From Rhynchopus euleeides (lineage: Eukaryota; Euglenozoa; Diplonemea; Diplonemida; Diplonemidae), in NCBI GenBank assembly GCA_963210315.1, contig OY723301.1, positions 1,116,001-1,180,000 of the forward strand: 64,000 bases of DNA, written 5' to 3'. How positions within the stretch are numbered: the first letter of the stretch is position 1; each line of letters begins with the position of its first letter. Below are positions 50,299 through 63,600 of the stretch, one piece after another. Below the pieces are notes generated by a model. It was not told the origin of the DNA. It saw only the letters and a list, made by a program, of their open reading frames with translations, and searched no databases. Both the position numbers and the translations under genes were made by a program.

Positions 50299-51678
50299 GA
50301 ATAGGTTGTCTTTGGAGAGTGAGCGATGCAAACAAAAAGGTGTGTCTAAGACCCCCTCTGTGAGATGAACTCGGAAAATACGGAAGAAGCGAGAGTCAGG
50401 GGACTCCTGGGGGGTGTGGGTGTGTGGGTGGTGGTGGTGATCTTGGCAGCACAAAGAGAGAGGCTGTGGGACGGCACAACGGCCTCGCTGCACATCACAG
50501 CAGGAAGGGGTGGGGGATGGGCTGCGGTGGGGGAGGGGAAACCTTCAGGAAGAGAAAAGACTCTGCCACAGAACTACAGCGGTAGATCCAAGCGCGAGAG
50601 GGAAGAGGGGAGTGTGTAAACAAAACTACGTCACACTCCCACGGTAACCTTTTCGTTTAGTGCAAGTTTCCACCGATATTCTGCCTCCACTGTCAATGAC
50701 CCACAGCACGTCAACACACACGCACATCAAGAATAAGGTAGCTGCACCTTTCCTTTCCCTTTCCCTTCCCCTCCCCAGCGGCAGGCACACAGAGGCGCAG
50801 CCTGACAAGGCAGACCTGCTGGTGCCGATGCTACAGGGGAGGAGGGGGTGGAGAAGGGGGGAGGATGGCGGAAGGGCGGCCACAGAGGAGAGGCTAGAAA
50901 CCAAAGCAATGGCCGGCGGCAAATTTACCTTTGCGGTGCCACGCTGGGCAGACGCACGGGGCTCCAGAAATGGCTGCGCCCCCCTGGTGATTTCTTTTTT
51001 GCGCCGTTCTGCAGCAGTTGCGGGGGAGGGCCTGGGGGCGGGGCTGTTTTGTTTGCGCCAGGTGGTGCTTCAGGGCAGCACACCGGCAGAACACTTGAAG
51101 GAGAAGGTGGCCCTCTCACGAGGGCTCGAAGGCATCACGCATGACACATGGCGAGGTGAGGCAGACCCCGTGGTGGGACGGGGGATGCGCACCCCGGTGC
51201 AAATGAAAAAGCTGGGTTAACAACGCGCAAGGAGGCAGTTTTGAGTTCTGTTAGTGCAGGAGTGGATCCTGCAGTGATCAGTCGCCTGCAGCAGGTGGCC
51301 CACTTCAGGCAGTGTAAATGAAAGGGGGGTGGCTGAGAGGAGATTGTCGGCGGTGGTGGTGAAGAGTGGTGGAAAGAAAGAGAGAAGGGATAGGTTGTTT
51401 GGGTGGGTTGCTGCTGGTGGCATGCCTCTTGAGTGCGCAGTGTGCATGCGAGTTGGCACGGTGCACAAAACAAGGCTCCGAATCAATGATCCGTTGTTGC
51501 GTCCAAGAGCGTGCTTGATGAGGAGAAATAGAGAATAGAAAATAGAGAGGGGGGAAGTAAGGGGGCAGCAAGACGTTCCAACAAATGTTGTTCAGAGCAA
51601 GAGTGCTGCCAGTGGAGGGCTGGTGTTCGATCGCCGTGAAGGGTGTTTGTGTGGATCACGGCAGTGATCGCAACCAGG
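50299..51678. other. Spacer between the 131-aa gene and the FN3 gene
   Basis: GA/GT-rich plus-strand sequence. No gene, repeat family or RNA was recognised. Confidence 0.5.
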
Positions 51679-54600
51679 CTACTCGTCGTCACCAGAGTCG
51701 GAATGCTGCAGAGACAGCACGTCGTAGTCTTCATCTGAGTGTTGGCTCTGGCGGTCGATGACCTGTGGTTATGGGTGTGGTTGAACGATGACACTTGCCT
51801 TTCACAACTTGCTCAATTGACTTCCAGCATTCGAATCTTGCGCGAGTACGTCCAACAACCGAGGCCACAAAACAGGCCTCGGCGTCCATTATCGCGCTGG
51901 TGTGGTCAAGGATAAACATGTGGAGATGTCGTTAGCGGCTGCAATCAGAGATTAGTTTACTATCGTTGATTCAGACTATCAGCAAGAAGGCTCTGGGCCC
52001 TCTAAGAAAACAGCAGTCAATATCTGAAGGTTGATCATCACGTGCAACACGCTGTGTTCTTCGAGAGCAGATCATCACCGAGAGATGTCAAAACTCTCCT
52101 CGATTGAGATGAAACCTACATCTTGCGCGAGTACGTCCAACAACCGAGGCCACAAAACAGATCTCGGCGTCCATTATCGCGCTGGTCTAATCATGCATCA
52201 TCAGTAACAGCCTGCTTGGCTCGTTTGTTGCAATTATTCGTGCCGCTGTCCGTTCAGATCGTGAGGCGACACAATCTTTGGCAAACGAACATCTTGCGAG
52301 AGTACGTCCAACGACTGAGGCCACAGAACAGGTCTCGGCGTCCATTAACGCGCTGGTGGTGGTCACTGATTAACAAGCGAAAAATAGACTGTCGTCAGCG
52401 GCTGCAATCAGAGATTAGTTTACTATCGTTGATTCAGACTATCAGCAAGAAGGCTCTGGGCCCTCTAAGAAAACAGCAGTCAATATCTGAAGTTTGATCA
52501 TCACGTGCAACACGCTGTGTTCTTCGAGAACAGATCATCGCCAGATCGGCGCAAGTCAGTGGTTTACTATCCTTGTTCGCGGCATCGTCATAGGGGGAGT
52601 AATCCCCCGGGGTCGGAAAACAGCAGTCAAAACGAATGTTGATCATCATGCACACATTCATCAAGTTCCGGGACACAACTGCTTGCGACACCTGCCGCCT
52701 TCTAAAACAAAACAGATCACCGGCAGCCGGGCGGGAACACACCTGTGTTGGCGACGTCGCATCAGACACCGAGGGCAGCTCATCACGCGCATCCTGCAGA
52801 GTGTGTGTGGTAGGGGGCTGCACGGCAGACACATTGTTGGCAACACCCATTCCCGACAGGCTGCATCACAACATATTCTACTTGACCACCAAAGAAGCCG
52901 ACAAAATACACTACATACAGGAGCTGCTGACTTCGGTGGCGGACGTGGTGCAGGACGGACACTCTCCCCAGTGGGCGGCAGCGGGACGTGCGGACTGCGC
53001 GCGACCGACGCCGGTGCCGGGGACGACGGGGGACGCGGTGTGTTGGTGATAACAGGCGGCGGCACCACAGTCGCCTGCAGCGGCGCCGTGCGGGGCGGGG
53101 AGAGCACCGGCAGGCGCACCTTGTTCCCCAGCGTATCGCTGCTCTCGGAGCTCATCTGCGTCTCGTGCACCTCACGCCCAGACGAGGTCCGCGACAGCAT
53201 GCGGGGCCCCCCCGACCCGTGCCTTGCAGGCGGGGGGCCTCCCTTGGGGTCCGCCAGGTCGGCACGTGTCGAAAACTTCAGGATCGTGTTCTTCGCACTC
53301 AGCCCGTTCTCCGTCTCAACCTGCACCTGCGTCCGGTAGTGCGTGTTGGGCTTCAGCCCCGTCAGCTCATATTTGCTGCTCTTCGTCGTGCCGATCAGAT
53401 GGACAGGCCCGTCCTTCTCCCCGAGCAGCACCTTGAAGGTCACCTTGGGGTGGATGGGGTTGCCATCAGGCCCCGTCGTCTGCTGGTTTGTGGGACGGGT
53501 CCACTCGAGGGTTGCAGACGACTTGGAGAGCGACGTGATGCTGAGGTTTGACACGGCATCCGGCGGTGCTGCAGCTGTGAAGTACGCAATCTGAGAGTAC
53601 TTCGACCAGAGGTGCACCGGCTTGTCCATCTTGCAGCACTTCACGCGGAACCTGCACTTCGTGATTGCCGTCGCGGTTTTGATCTTCGCAAAGGTCTCCG
53701 TCACGGTGTCAACCACCTTCCACTCCACAGTCCCTTCGGGCGCACCGCCGTCCTTCTTCCGATCCCCACGCGTCGTGGCCTGCTCCACACAGTAAAGGTA
53801 GCGGTTGAAGGTGTCCGGGGGGTCCCACTCAAACGCGATGTAGTTGCTGTGCGCCTTCTTCAGGTTCGGCTTCCCCGGAGGCAGCGGCGGGGTTTCGAAC
53901 ACAAGCTCTGTCCACTCCCCCCAGCGCTGCCGGTCGTCCATCGCACGCACCCTCACCAGATACTCCATGTTCACCTCCAGGTCGTCTGTCGTGCAGTAGG
54001 TCTGGATGTATTTAAACCTGTTGATCTCCATGTCCCTCTCGATGAAGAACTCGTTGTTCTTATCGGACTCCGGAGGCACGCCACTGATGTCTGCATCCAA
54101 CCCACTCACAAGGGTGCCCAGCTTCTTGATCTGCAGGGTGTAGTTGGTGATCAGTCCCTTCCAGATCACAAGGTTCGGGTCGTAAGCATGCTGCACGCTC
54201 TGCACACCCCGCCCCCACGTGAAGTCTGCCCGATCCTCGCTGATGTTGCTCACAGTCAGCCCGAGCTGGTTCAGCGTGAGGAAGGTGATTGGGTTTGTCC
54301 ACAGCCCCCACTCGTCATTGCCGTAGCAGGCACGGAGCGTCAGGATGTACTTTGTGTCTGCCTTGAGGGAGGGGACGGTGAACAGCCCGTTTGTCCGCAT
54401 GAGCTCTTCGATCCCCACCTGCTTCTCGTACTGCAGGTCGTGCGATGTGACGACGACGTGCCACTCCGTGGAGGTGACAACCACCCCGCTCTGGAGCTCC
54501 GTCTGCGCCACGTCGTCCCTCCCCCACCCCAGGCTGATGTAGTTCTCCCCGACGCTGTCGATCTTCACGTTGAGCAGCGGGAGTGTCAGGGCGGTGCGCT

Positions 54601-57600
54601 CCTCGCTCCACGAGCCCCACTGCATCTCGCTGTTCGCAGCCCGCACGATCACGATGTACATCGAGTTCGGGTTGAGGTTCGAAACCTGAAGATGAGGGAT
54701 TTAGTTTGGTGGAGGGTTGAGCCCAGCAATAAAGACACGTCCTCAGGGGGGTGATCCATTGCACGGGCATACCTTAAATTCGTTCACATCGCCTGAGAAG
54801 TGCTTGTCAACCAAAGGTGCAGATGGAGCATGCTCGGCAGCGAAGACGCAGAGATGGTGCTGTTGTGCCGCAATGATGGAAAACATGCCCCCGCAGGTTC
54901 GCACAACACTATACACATCACTCAACAGACAAGACACAGCGAAGCGGCACCGCCTCTCGGCATACCTTGGTCACAGTGGAATCAGGGAGGATAGGCGGCG
55001 GGTCGTGTTGATACTCCGATTGGCTCTGCTCCTCTCTGGACCACTTGATGTGCACAAACTGCTCCGCAACCTTCCCGAAGGACACCGAGATGGACTTCAG
55101 GGTGACAAAACAGGCCATGTCCGACCAGAGCGACCAGACATTGCTCGCATCGCAGGAACGGATGCGCACGGTGTACATCGAGTTTGCCTCCAGCCGCTTC
55201 ACCTTATACGACGTGCGGGACGCACGGAACTTCTTATCTGTGTGGAATGTCTGGTCCACGCCGTACATCTCCAACTGATACCGCGACACATTCGCAGACG
55301 ACCCAATCAGCGCCTGCATGTGGCTCAGCTGCCTCTGGATCCGATCCCACGACAGCACGACGTAGTCCTCCCCAATGCTGTTCACTGTGATGGAGAGCTT
55401 CGGCAGCGTGATGAGGACACACGCCTTCGACCACAGCCCCCACTGCCCATCTGTGCACGCCCTCACCATCACGCGGTACGTCGTGGCGGGGAAAAGGTTA
55501 GTCACCCGGAACGCAGTCTCCTCCGGGCCAAACTCGTGGTCGATATGGAGGGTCCCCTCCCCCATATTCTTGTCTGTGCCGTCATCCGTGAACTGGTCGA
55601 TCATGACGTGGTACCCCTGGATGTCTGGGGAGAGCTCCGCTACACTGGAGGAGGGGAACTGCTTCGACGCCGGGTCCCGCTCCCACCGCAGCGAGAAGAA
55701 GTCCTCCGCAATCTCCTCCACGATCGCAACCATCGGCTTCAGCGTTGCGACAAACGCCGCATCGCCCCATATCCCGGGCTCCCCTTCAACCTCGCTCTCC
55801 GGCAGGAGCTCCTCCGCTGCACTTCCGAAGTTGTTGGGCGTTCCCTGCACCTCCGACTGCTCCGACCCCTCCACACCACCCGCAGAGGTCTCAACACCCT
55901 CCTCCGCCGGCGCATCCCCGTCGGCTGGCGGAGGGACCCCACTGCCCTCACCACCACCCTCCCCCTCGGGTGCCGGGGGCTGGCCGTCATCACCCAGCTC
56001 CTCGATGCGTGGGTTGCTGCCGCCTTCACCTCCGCCCTCCTGCAGCTGCAGGGCTTCCCTCTGCGACAAACCCTTTGCGCGTGCTCTCGCCACCTCGATG
56101 GGGAGGTACCAGTGCCGCACCTCGACCTTATACCTCCTGTTGGGGATCAGCTGCTGGAAAAGCATGTTCGTGTCCCCGGTGAAGGCTTCCACCACCACGT
56201 TGCTGGTGTCCTCCGAAGCGGCAGCATGGATGTCATCCGGACGCTCCTCCGTCAAATCGGTGATGCGGTATTGCCAGCGGAGCGTCTTCTCCAGGGTTCC
56301 GACGTGGAGAGCAGGGTCACCCAGCTGCTGCACATAGGTGTGCCCCAGGCGGTGCCATGTCGACTTGAGGTAGTCCTCGCCAGCCTCCAGCGCCTCCACC
56401 GAGATGACGTTGAGGGTTGCGGTGGCGATGCTTGGTGAGGGCGTCCCCCAGTCGCCGTCTTTATAGCTCGCCTTGACGGAGACCTGATACCGTTTGTTGG
56501 GGAGGAGCCCGGAGATGGTGAAGCGCGACGCGCATCCGTCGGTGTTGGGCACATCGGTGGACCAATCCCACTCCTGCTCGGTCCCGATGAGCGTGATGTT
56601 CAGCTGGTATTTATCGATATCCGTGTCAGCAGAGGTGTAGACCGTCGGGGTTTTTGGATCCTCCATCTCGTCACTCCCATCGGTGAGGGGCAAACCCCCT
56701 TCCCCGGCCTCCACAACAGCATCGGGTGCCTGGCGCCACCAACGGAGCTTGACATAGCTCTCTCCGACTGCGTTGATCGCGAGGCAGAGAAGCTTCATCG
56801 TGCAGACCTCTCCCTGGCGAGACCACGCACCCCACTCGCCCGCAGCGTTGCAAGCTCGTGCCTCCACAAAATAGCGCGTGTTCGGGGTGAGGTAGTTTAT
56901 GACATATCTGTTGAGGGATCCGATAAACGTCTTGTCAACCAGCATCGCCTTCCGGTCGTCCCCACTCCACACCTTGATGTGGTACTGCATGGTCCGCTCC
57001 TGGGAGATGATGAGCTGGACATCAGGCGACCTCTCTGGGTAGTCCTCTTCCTTCTGCACGTCGCGCCCCCATTGCACTATCATGAGCTGCTCCGTCGTCT
57101 TCACAGGGTAGACCCGCATCTGCCGCAGCGTCACGATCTCCATCGGCTCGGAGTAGAGTGACCACCTCCCCTTCGAATCCTTCGACCTGATCTTGAAGCA
57201 GTAGATGCTGTCCATGCAGAGCTCCGCGACACGCCACACATTGTCATCTGTCGTGAAGGTCTGCCTCTGGTGGAACTCCTGCACACCACCCCGACCCTCA
57301 ACCTCTGCATCATACTCCTGCACAGACGTGTCCCCCTCATGCACATGCGAAAGGCGTGGGTGCAGCCTGTTCGGAGGCCTCTGCCACGACACTGTGAACG
57401 AATCCTCCCCGACAAGCTCCACAGTCACGTTGATCCTGTCCTTTGTGATGAAGAAGCAGTCAGGAGACCACACCCCCAGCTCGTTTCCAGAGGTTTCAGC
57501 CCTGACCCTCACATTGCAGAACCGGTTTGACTTGAGGTTCATCACGACGAGGGATGAGTTGGACGGGCCGAGCTTCCGGGTCAGGCGGTACCTCCCATCC

Positions 57601-60600
57601 GCAGCGATGACGCCCTTCTCCGTCATGGCGACGGCCGCCTCCAGCTCCGCGAGGTGCTGCCTGTCCTCTACCTCCTTCTTCCTCTGCCGGCGGCGGTGCG
57701 CTGCCATCTGGTCCTCCTCATCCAACACAGAGTCTGTATCGGAGTTGGATGCATCGTCATCCGACTGCCTCTCGTTCTCCTTCAGACGCGCCGCCTCCTC
57801 TGCCTGCCTGGCTGCCTCAGCTGCGCGGCGGCGCCGCTCCGCATCCTCTGGCAGGTCGTTGTCATCCAACTCCTCTATGCTGAGGTAGTATGCAGTCACG
57901 CTGACAGGGATTGACACGATGGAAGGGTCGTCGTATTTAATCCGCGGCTGCATCCTCTCCCAGGACACCTCTATCCAGTTCTCCCCGATGTCGGCAACCG
58001 TGGCGATCATACGGCTGAGCGTCATGCAGCACCTCTGCGGACTCCACAGCCCCCAGTCGCCCTTCGGATCCCACTCTCTCACGGCAAGCGCGTACTTCAT
58101 ATCGCTGACAAGCCCTGTGATGCGGAAGCTGTTGGTGTCGACAACATCCACGCTCTGCTTCTTCTCCTCCAGGATGCCCGTCGTCTTATTCTCCAGCTCC
58201 GACAGCACGTCGATCTGATAGTGGTGCCCCAGACCCTGCTCTGTGGGGGTTGTCCTGATGTGCGTCATGTCCTCACCCTTCAGCCTCTTGTTGGGAGCCC
58301 GCTTCCAATCGAGCTGGATGAAGGACTCTCCAACGTAGGATATGGAGAGCTGGAGGAGGTTCTGCGTCATAAACTTGATGGGGGAGGACCACTCCCCCCA
58401 CTCCTCCCCGTAGCATATGATGAGCGAGGCGACGTAGAGGTGGTTTGGGATCAGGTTGGCGACAGTATAGAGGTTGGGCGACGGCTCCCCTTTGGAGTCT
58501 GTCGCGGAGAAGACGCGGTCCTCTATCGAGCCATCCTCTGCGGTGACACGGAGGACAAATTTTTCGACGGCGGTTCCCGGGGGGGTGTGTACAACGCCTC
58601 TCCCTTCCTTCCGCACCTCGAGCTTATCCCTCAGCTCGCGCATCCTCTGCTTGTGCGCCTTCAGCTCGCGCTTCCCCCGCTCCTTCGACTCCGGGTCCTC
58701 CGCCTTGACGTAGGCCTGCCCGTTGCGCTCCGCCTCCTCCTTCTCCAGCCGGTCCCTCTCGTCCGTCACCTTCTTGTTCTCCTCAAACTCCTTCCGGAGC
58801 TTCTCCTGCTGCATCTCCACAGCCAGCTCGTCGATGGAGGGGCGGTACCAATAGAGGTTGATGTAGTGCTCCCCAAACCTGGAGTTGCAGAGCTTCAGGG
58901 GGACCAGGGTGTGGGTCATGACCTTGGGGGACCAGATCCCCCACTCGCCCTCACCGTTCCTCGCGCGGACGCTGCAGGCGTACTGCGTCTCCGGGAGGAG
59001 GCACTCGATCTTGATGGTGAAGACGCCCCTCCGCAGCTGGCAGTCGAGGAGGCAGCGGTCCGCGTCGTCATCCACAACGGCATCCTCTACCACCACCACC
59101 TCCGTCTCCTCGTGGGTCAGAACCTCGTCAGCTCCAGCCGCATCGTGTGCCTGCTCCTCCTCCTTCGGGTCCTTCCGGGTTTTGGCTTTCCCCCGGGCTG
59201 GCTTTTTCGATTTTGCCCCCCCGGCGGTGTCCTTCATCCGGAGGCTTTTTGCCTCCCGCTTCACCCTGGCGGGGAGCTGTTTTGCGTCGCGTTTTTTGCG
59301 CCGATCCGCGGCGACCTGGCTGAAGGAGTCGTCCGGCGGGAGGCGATATTTCACCGGCGGGCACAGGGGGTACCCCCCGTCGCCCCAGATCTTCAGCTGG
59401 CATGCCGTGCAGTCCTTCGGCGCGGTGTGGAGGTTCTCGATCTGGAGGTAGCTCTCCGGGACAAACTGTGCCCCCTGGGGCTCCGCCTCCGCCTGCTCCG
59501 GCTCCAGCAGCTCATCTCCGGGGTCGGCACCGCCCTCCCTCTCCATGGCCTGCACCTCCAGCTCACGGCGCTTCCTCTCCTGTGCCCGCTCCTTCTCCAC
59601 CCTGATCTGCTCCCGCTCGATGTCATCCGAGATCTCCTCCAATATCGACGCGTAGTTGTCGGGATCCTGCCTCGACCTCCCCCAGGACAGCCACATGAAG
59701 GACTCGGCGATCTTGGTTATCTCCACACCGATGGTGTTGAGCGTGAGCATCGAGATCTTGGGGGACCACATCGACCACACCCCGAGCGTATTCCTGCTCC
59801 GGATCGCCACAGAGTAAAGCCTGTCCGGCAGAAGCCCGGTGACCCGGTAGGACAGCAGATGCGTCGGCAGCTTCAGCTCGACGGTGGCGTCGTGGCCTAA
59901 CCCTTCGATGCGGAGGTCGTACTCCGTCACCTCGTGGCTTCCGGTTTTGATGTCGGCAAAATCAGCAAACTCCATCATGTCATCGCCGTGGGAGATATCG
60001 TCTCTAAGGTCCGCCACGGTGGTCGCCTCGCTGTGGTGTGAAGACCTGGAGGGGGTGTCGGGGTCACCATCCATAAGCCAATCGGCGAGGTCACGGTTCC
60101 ACGACAGCAGCGCGTTGTCTTCGTTGAGGCACTCCACAGACATGCACAGCATCTTCATCGTGGCGAAGGAGAGGGACTCGCTCCAGCCTCCCCAATGCGC
60201 CCCGTCGGTTTGGCAACGCACCTTCACAGTGTATGACTTGTTAGGCTGCAGATCAGGTATGACCCACTCTGTCTCCCCCTTTTTGAACTGCCTGTTGGCG
60301 CTGTATTGGTCGGACCGGGGGGCAGAGGGCACCCCCTTGAGGTCGCGCGATTCCACCACAACCTGATAGAGGGTTGACTCTGCCTCGGAGAAGGACACCT
60401 TGTCGTGCATCGGGGTGCTGTCACCCGCCGTGATGCGTGGGACGCGCTCCCAGCGGATGGAGCTGTAGCACTCCCCCAGATCGACGAGCTTCACCCCGAT
60501 GGGGTCGAGCGTCATGCAGGTCCGCAGCTCTGACCACATCCCCCAGTTCCCCTCGGTGTCAAGCTCGCGCACTCCAACCTGATACCCAGCTCCTGAGGAC

Positions 60601-63600
60601 AGCTCCCACACTTCATACTTCGGCTGCGAGACATCAAACTCCCTGTCCTTTTCAGGGTCGACCGGGTCGGTGATATGCGTAATCCTCAGCTGGTAGTTAT
60701 GAACAGCGTTCTCTGGTGGGAATATCCCGAGGTGTGCAGAGGGGTCCTGCGACTTGACACGGTCCCACGTCACCATGATGAAGTCCTCCCCGATGTAGGA
60801 GACGTTTGTCTGGATCAGCGGTAGGGTTGACACCGTCTGCTCGACAGACCAAAACCCCCACTCTCCTGAGGCTGAGAGGGCACGCACCGACACGGTGTAC
60901 GTCGTGTCAGGCTCGAGGAAGGCAATTCGTTTCGTCAGCTCTTCGGAGGGGAGCTCGAACTCGCTCTGGTCGAGAGGATCGGCAGCAGGTGGGTTGCCGC
61001 CTGGGGAGTCAGAGGGTGGTTTGCTTGCAGCGTGGGAGGAAACACGGCAGACACGCACGATCCACCGGCGGACCTCCTCACTGCCGACAGCGACATCATC
61101 CAGGTCATCATCGATGTCGACGGACTGATCAGGCTTAACCTCTCCCAGCTTGCTCTCATCCAGCACCTCCTCGTCCTCCTCCTCTTCGTCCTCTTCATTC
61201 TCTTCGTCATCATCCTCGTCGTCCGTCCGCTCCTGGATGACAAGCATGTCGTTGACGTTCCGCCTCTCCTTCCTCCTCCCCCATTCAAGGTGGACGAAGC
61301 TCTCCCCAACTTTATGCACCGTGAGGGCCACGGGGCGGAGCGTCACCAGCCTCTGCATGGTGGACCACAGGCCCCACTCCCCGGCAGCATCCTTCATCCG
61401 CACCATCACCTGGTAGAGGGAGTCAACCTCGAGGCCCTCGACCTTGCAGCCCTGCACGTCGGGTTCGAGATGCCTCTCCACGACTGCGCCGTGCATGCCC
61501 TCCACCTTGACATGGTATTCCTGCACGATGGACTTCCCGAGGTGGACGGGGGCCGGATCTGCTCCGGTGTCGGTGTCCTGCGAGCTGGAGGGGAGTGCGA
61601 CGAGGGCATCCCTGTCCCACGACACGCATGCGTATGACTCACCGATGTCGTCGATAGCGAGGGTCAGCGGGGGGTGTGTGTGGACCCGGCGCTCGGCGGA
61701 CCACAGGCCCCACTGCCCGTTGGGGTTTCTGGAGGCGATCCAGACGGAGTAGGTTGAGTTGGGGCTCAGGTCGGGCACCTCAAATGACTTGCACTGCGGA
61801 GGGAGGTCGTAGAGCCGCGTGGTGGCGATGTTCCCCACCTCGCAGACCCGGAGGCGGTATGCCGTGACGGTGGGGTCGGCGAGCTTGACACTCTGCACCC
61901 CGGTTGTGCCCGCCTCAGGCCTGGGGCGCTCCCAGTTGATCACGGCGAACTGCTCCCCGATATTCCCAAAGGATATCGCGAGCCTGTTGAGGGTCTGGAA
62001 GTGGACGCCATTCCACTGCCCCCAGGCCTCATGCTTCGACAGCCCGCGCACCGCAATCTCGTGTGTCACATTTGGCTCCAGGCCCTGCATGGAGAGGCAA
62101 CGGTGCGCATCGCCCGGCATCTCACGTACGTAGGAGAAGCCGTTCTCCCCAACACAGCGCACCTGATATTTCATGGCAGATGTGTCCACAGAGATCACTG
62201 TGTGGACCGATGGATCCTCCGGGGTACAGGCAGTCTGCCTGGCGAATGACATCCAGATGTAGTCTTCTCCAATACTCTCCACGTCGATCACCAACCCGGA
62301 GATGGTGCGGAAGGCCCCATCAGGGGACCAGAGGCCCCAGTCGTGGTTGTCGTTAAAGGTTCTCACCGAGACCTGGTATGTCGTTGCCGGGCGGAAGTCG
62401 TCTATGGAGAGGTTGGTGCTGGCGGAGGTGATGTCGTATGTCTGAACCTGCCCCGTGGGGGTTTTCACCTTCACCTGCGACTGCGTGATGACGCCCTTCC
62501 CCTTCGCGATCTTCGTATCCACGACGTTCTGCATGGGCCGCTCCCACGCAATCCTCGCAAAGTCCTCCCCGATAACTGTGAAGGTGATGACACACGGCTT
62601 CAGCGTGATGAGCCTCTGCAGGCGGGACCACACACCCCACGTCCCACCCCCCTCGATCCTGCTCCTCACTACCACTGTGTAGTATGTATCGGGCTTCATG
62701 TTGGGAACGGTGAAGGGCACCTCACGGCTGGTGTCCGTCACCTCTGTCTCCATCACGATCTTCGTCTCGGCGTCCTCACGCAGCTCAGGGTCAGGGGAGG
62801 CGTCGTCGTAGCTCGTTGTGAGCCCCAAACCCTGCCAGGACAGCTGCCCGTGTGCAAGGGACCCGGCGGTGTCCCGCGTGGTGACCCTCAGCTGGTACTG
62901 CGGCCTGTGCTGCCCGAAGCAGGAGATGGGCTGTTCCTCGTCGGAGTTCCCAAAGACAAGCTCGCGTGGCTGCTCAGGCCTGTTCCACTTGATGTTGGCA
63001 AACTCCTCGCCGATCAGCAGCGTCTTGACCTCGATCAGCTTCAGGGTCAGGCACTCCAGCGGGCGGGACCAGAGGCCCCACTCGTCGTCGTTATAATTCG
63101 CCTTGATCACAATGCGGTACCGCGTATCCGGGTCGAGCTTGGGGATCCTGTAAGAAGAGTTCGACTCGAGAAGCTCCGCGTCAAACGAGAAGTTGTTCTC
63201 CCCCGTCACCCGCAGGTGGTAGCGCGTGATGTAGCCGCGCCCCGAGGGGTACCCCCTGTTGCGGTCGTCATTCTGCTTCCGCTCCCACTTCACGATGATG
63301 TAGTCCTCCGCTATCTCCAGCGTCCGCATCACAATCGTCGCACGGGTCTGAAACCGGACATCCCTCGACCAGGTCCCCCACTCCCCGGACGTGTTGCAGG
63401 AGCGGATCTGTATGCTGTACGCAGAAGCGGGCTTCAGGCCATACACCTTCAGGTCGCGTGACCCCGAGGCAAGCGTTCTGTCGAGAGAGTATTGGTCGTC
63501 CAGCCCCCGGATGCGGAGCTGCTGCGAGGTGACGTTGTAATCCCCCTTCGTGACAGTCTTGTCCAGCACAGGGTGGTCGTCCCTCGCCCAGACGAAGTGG

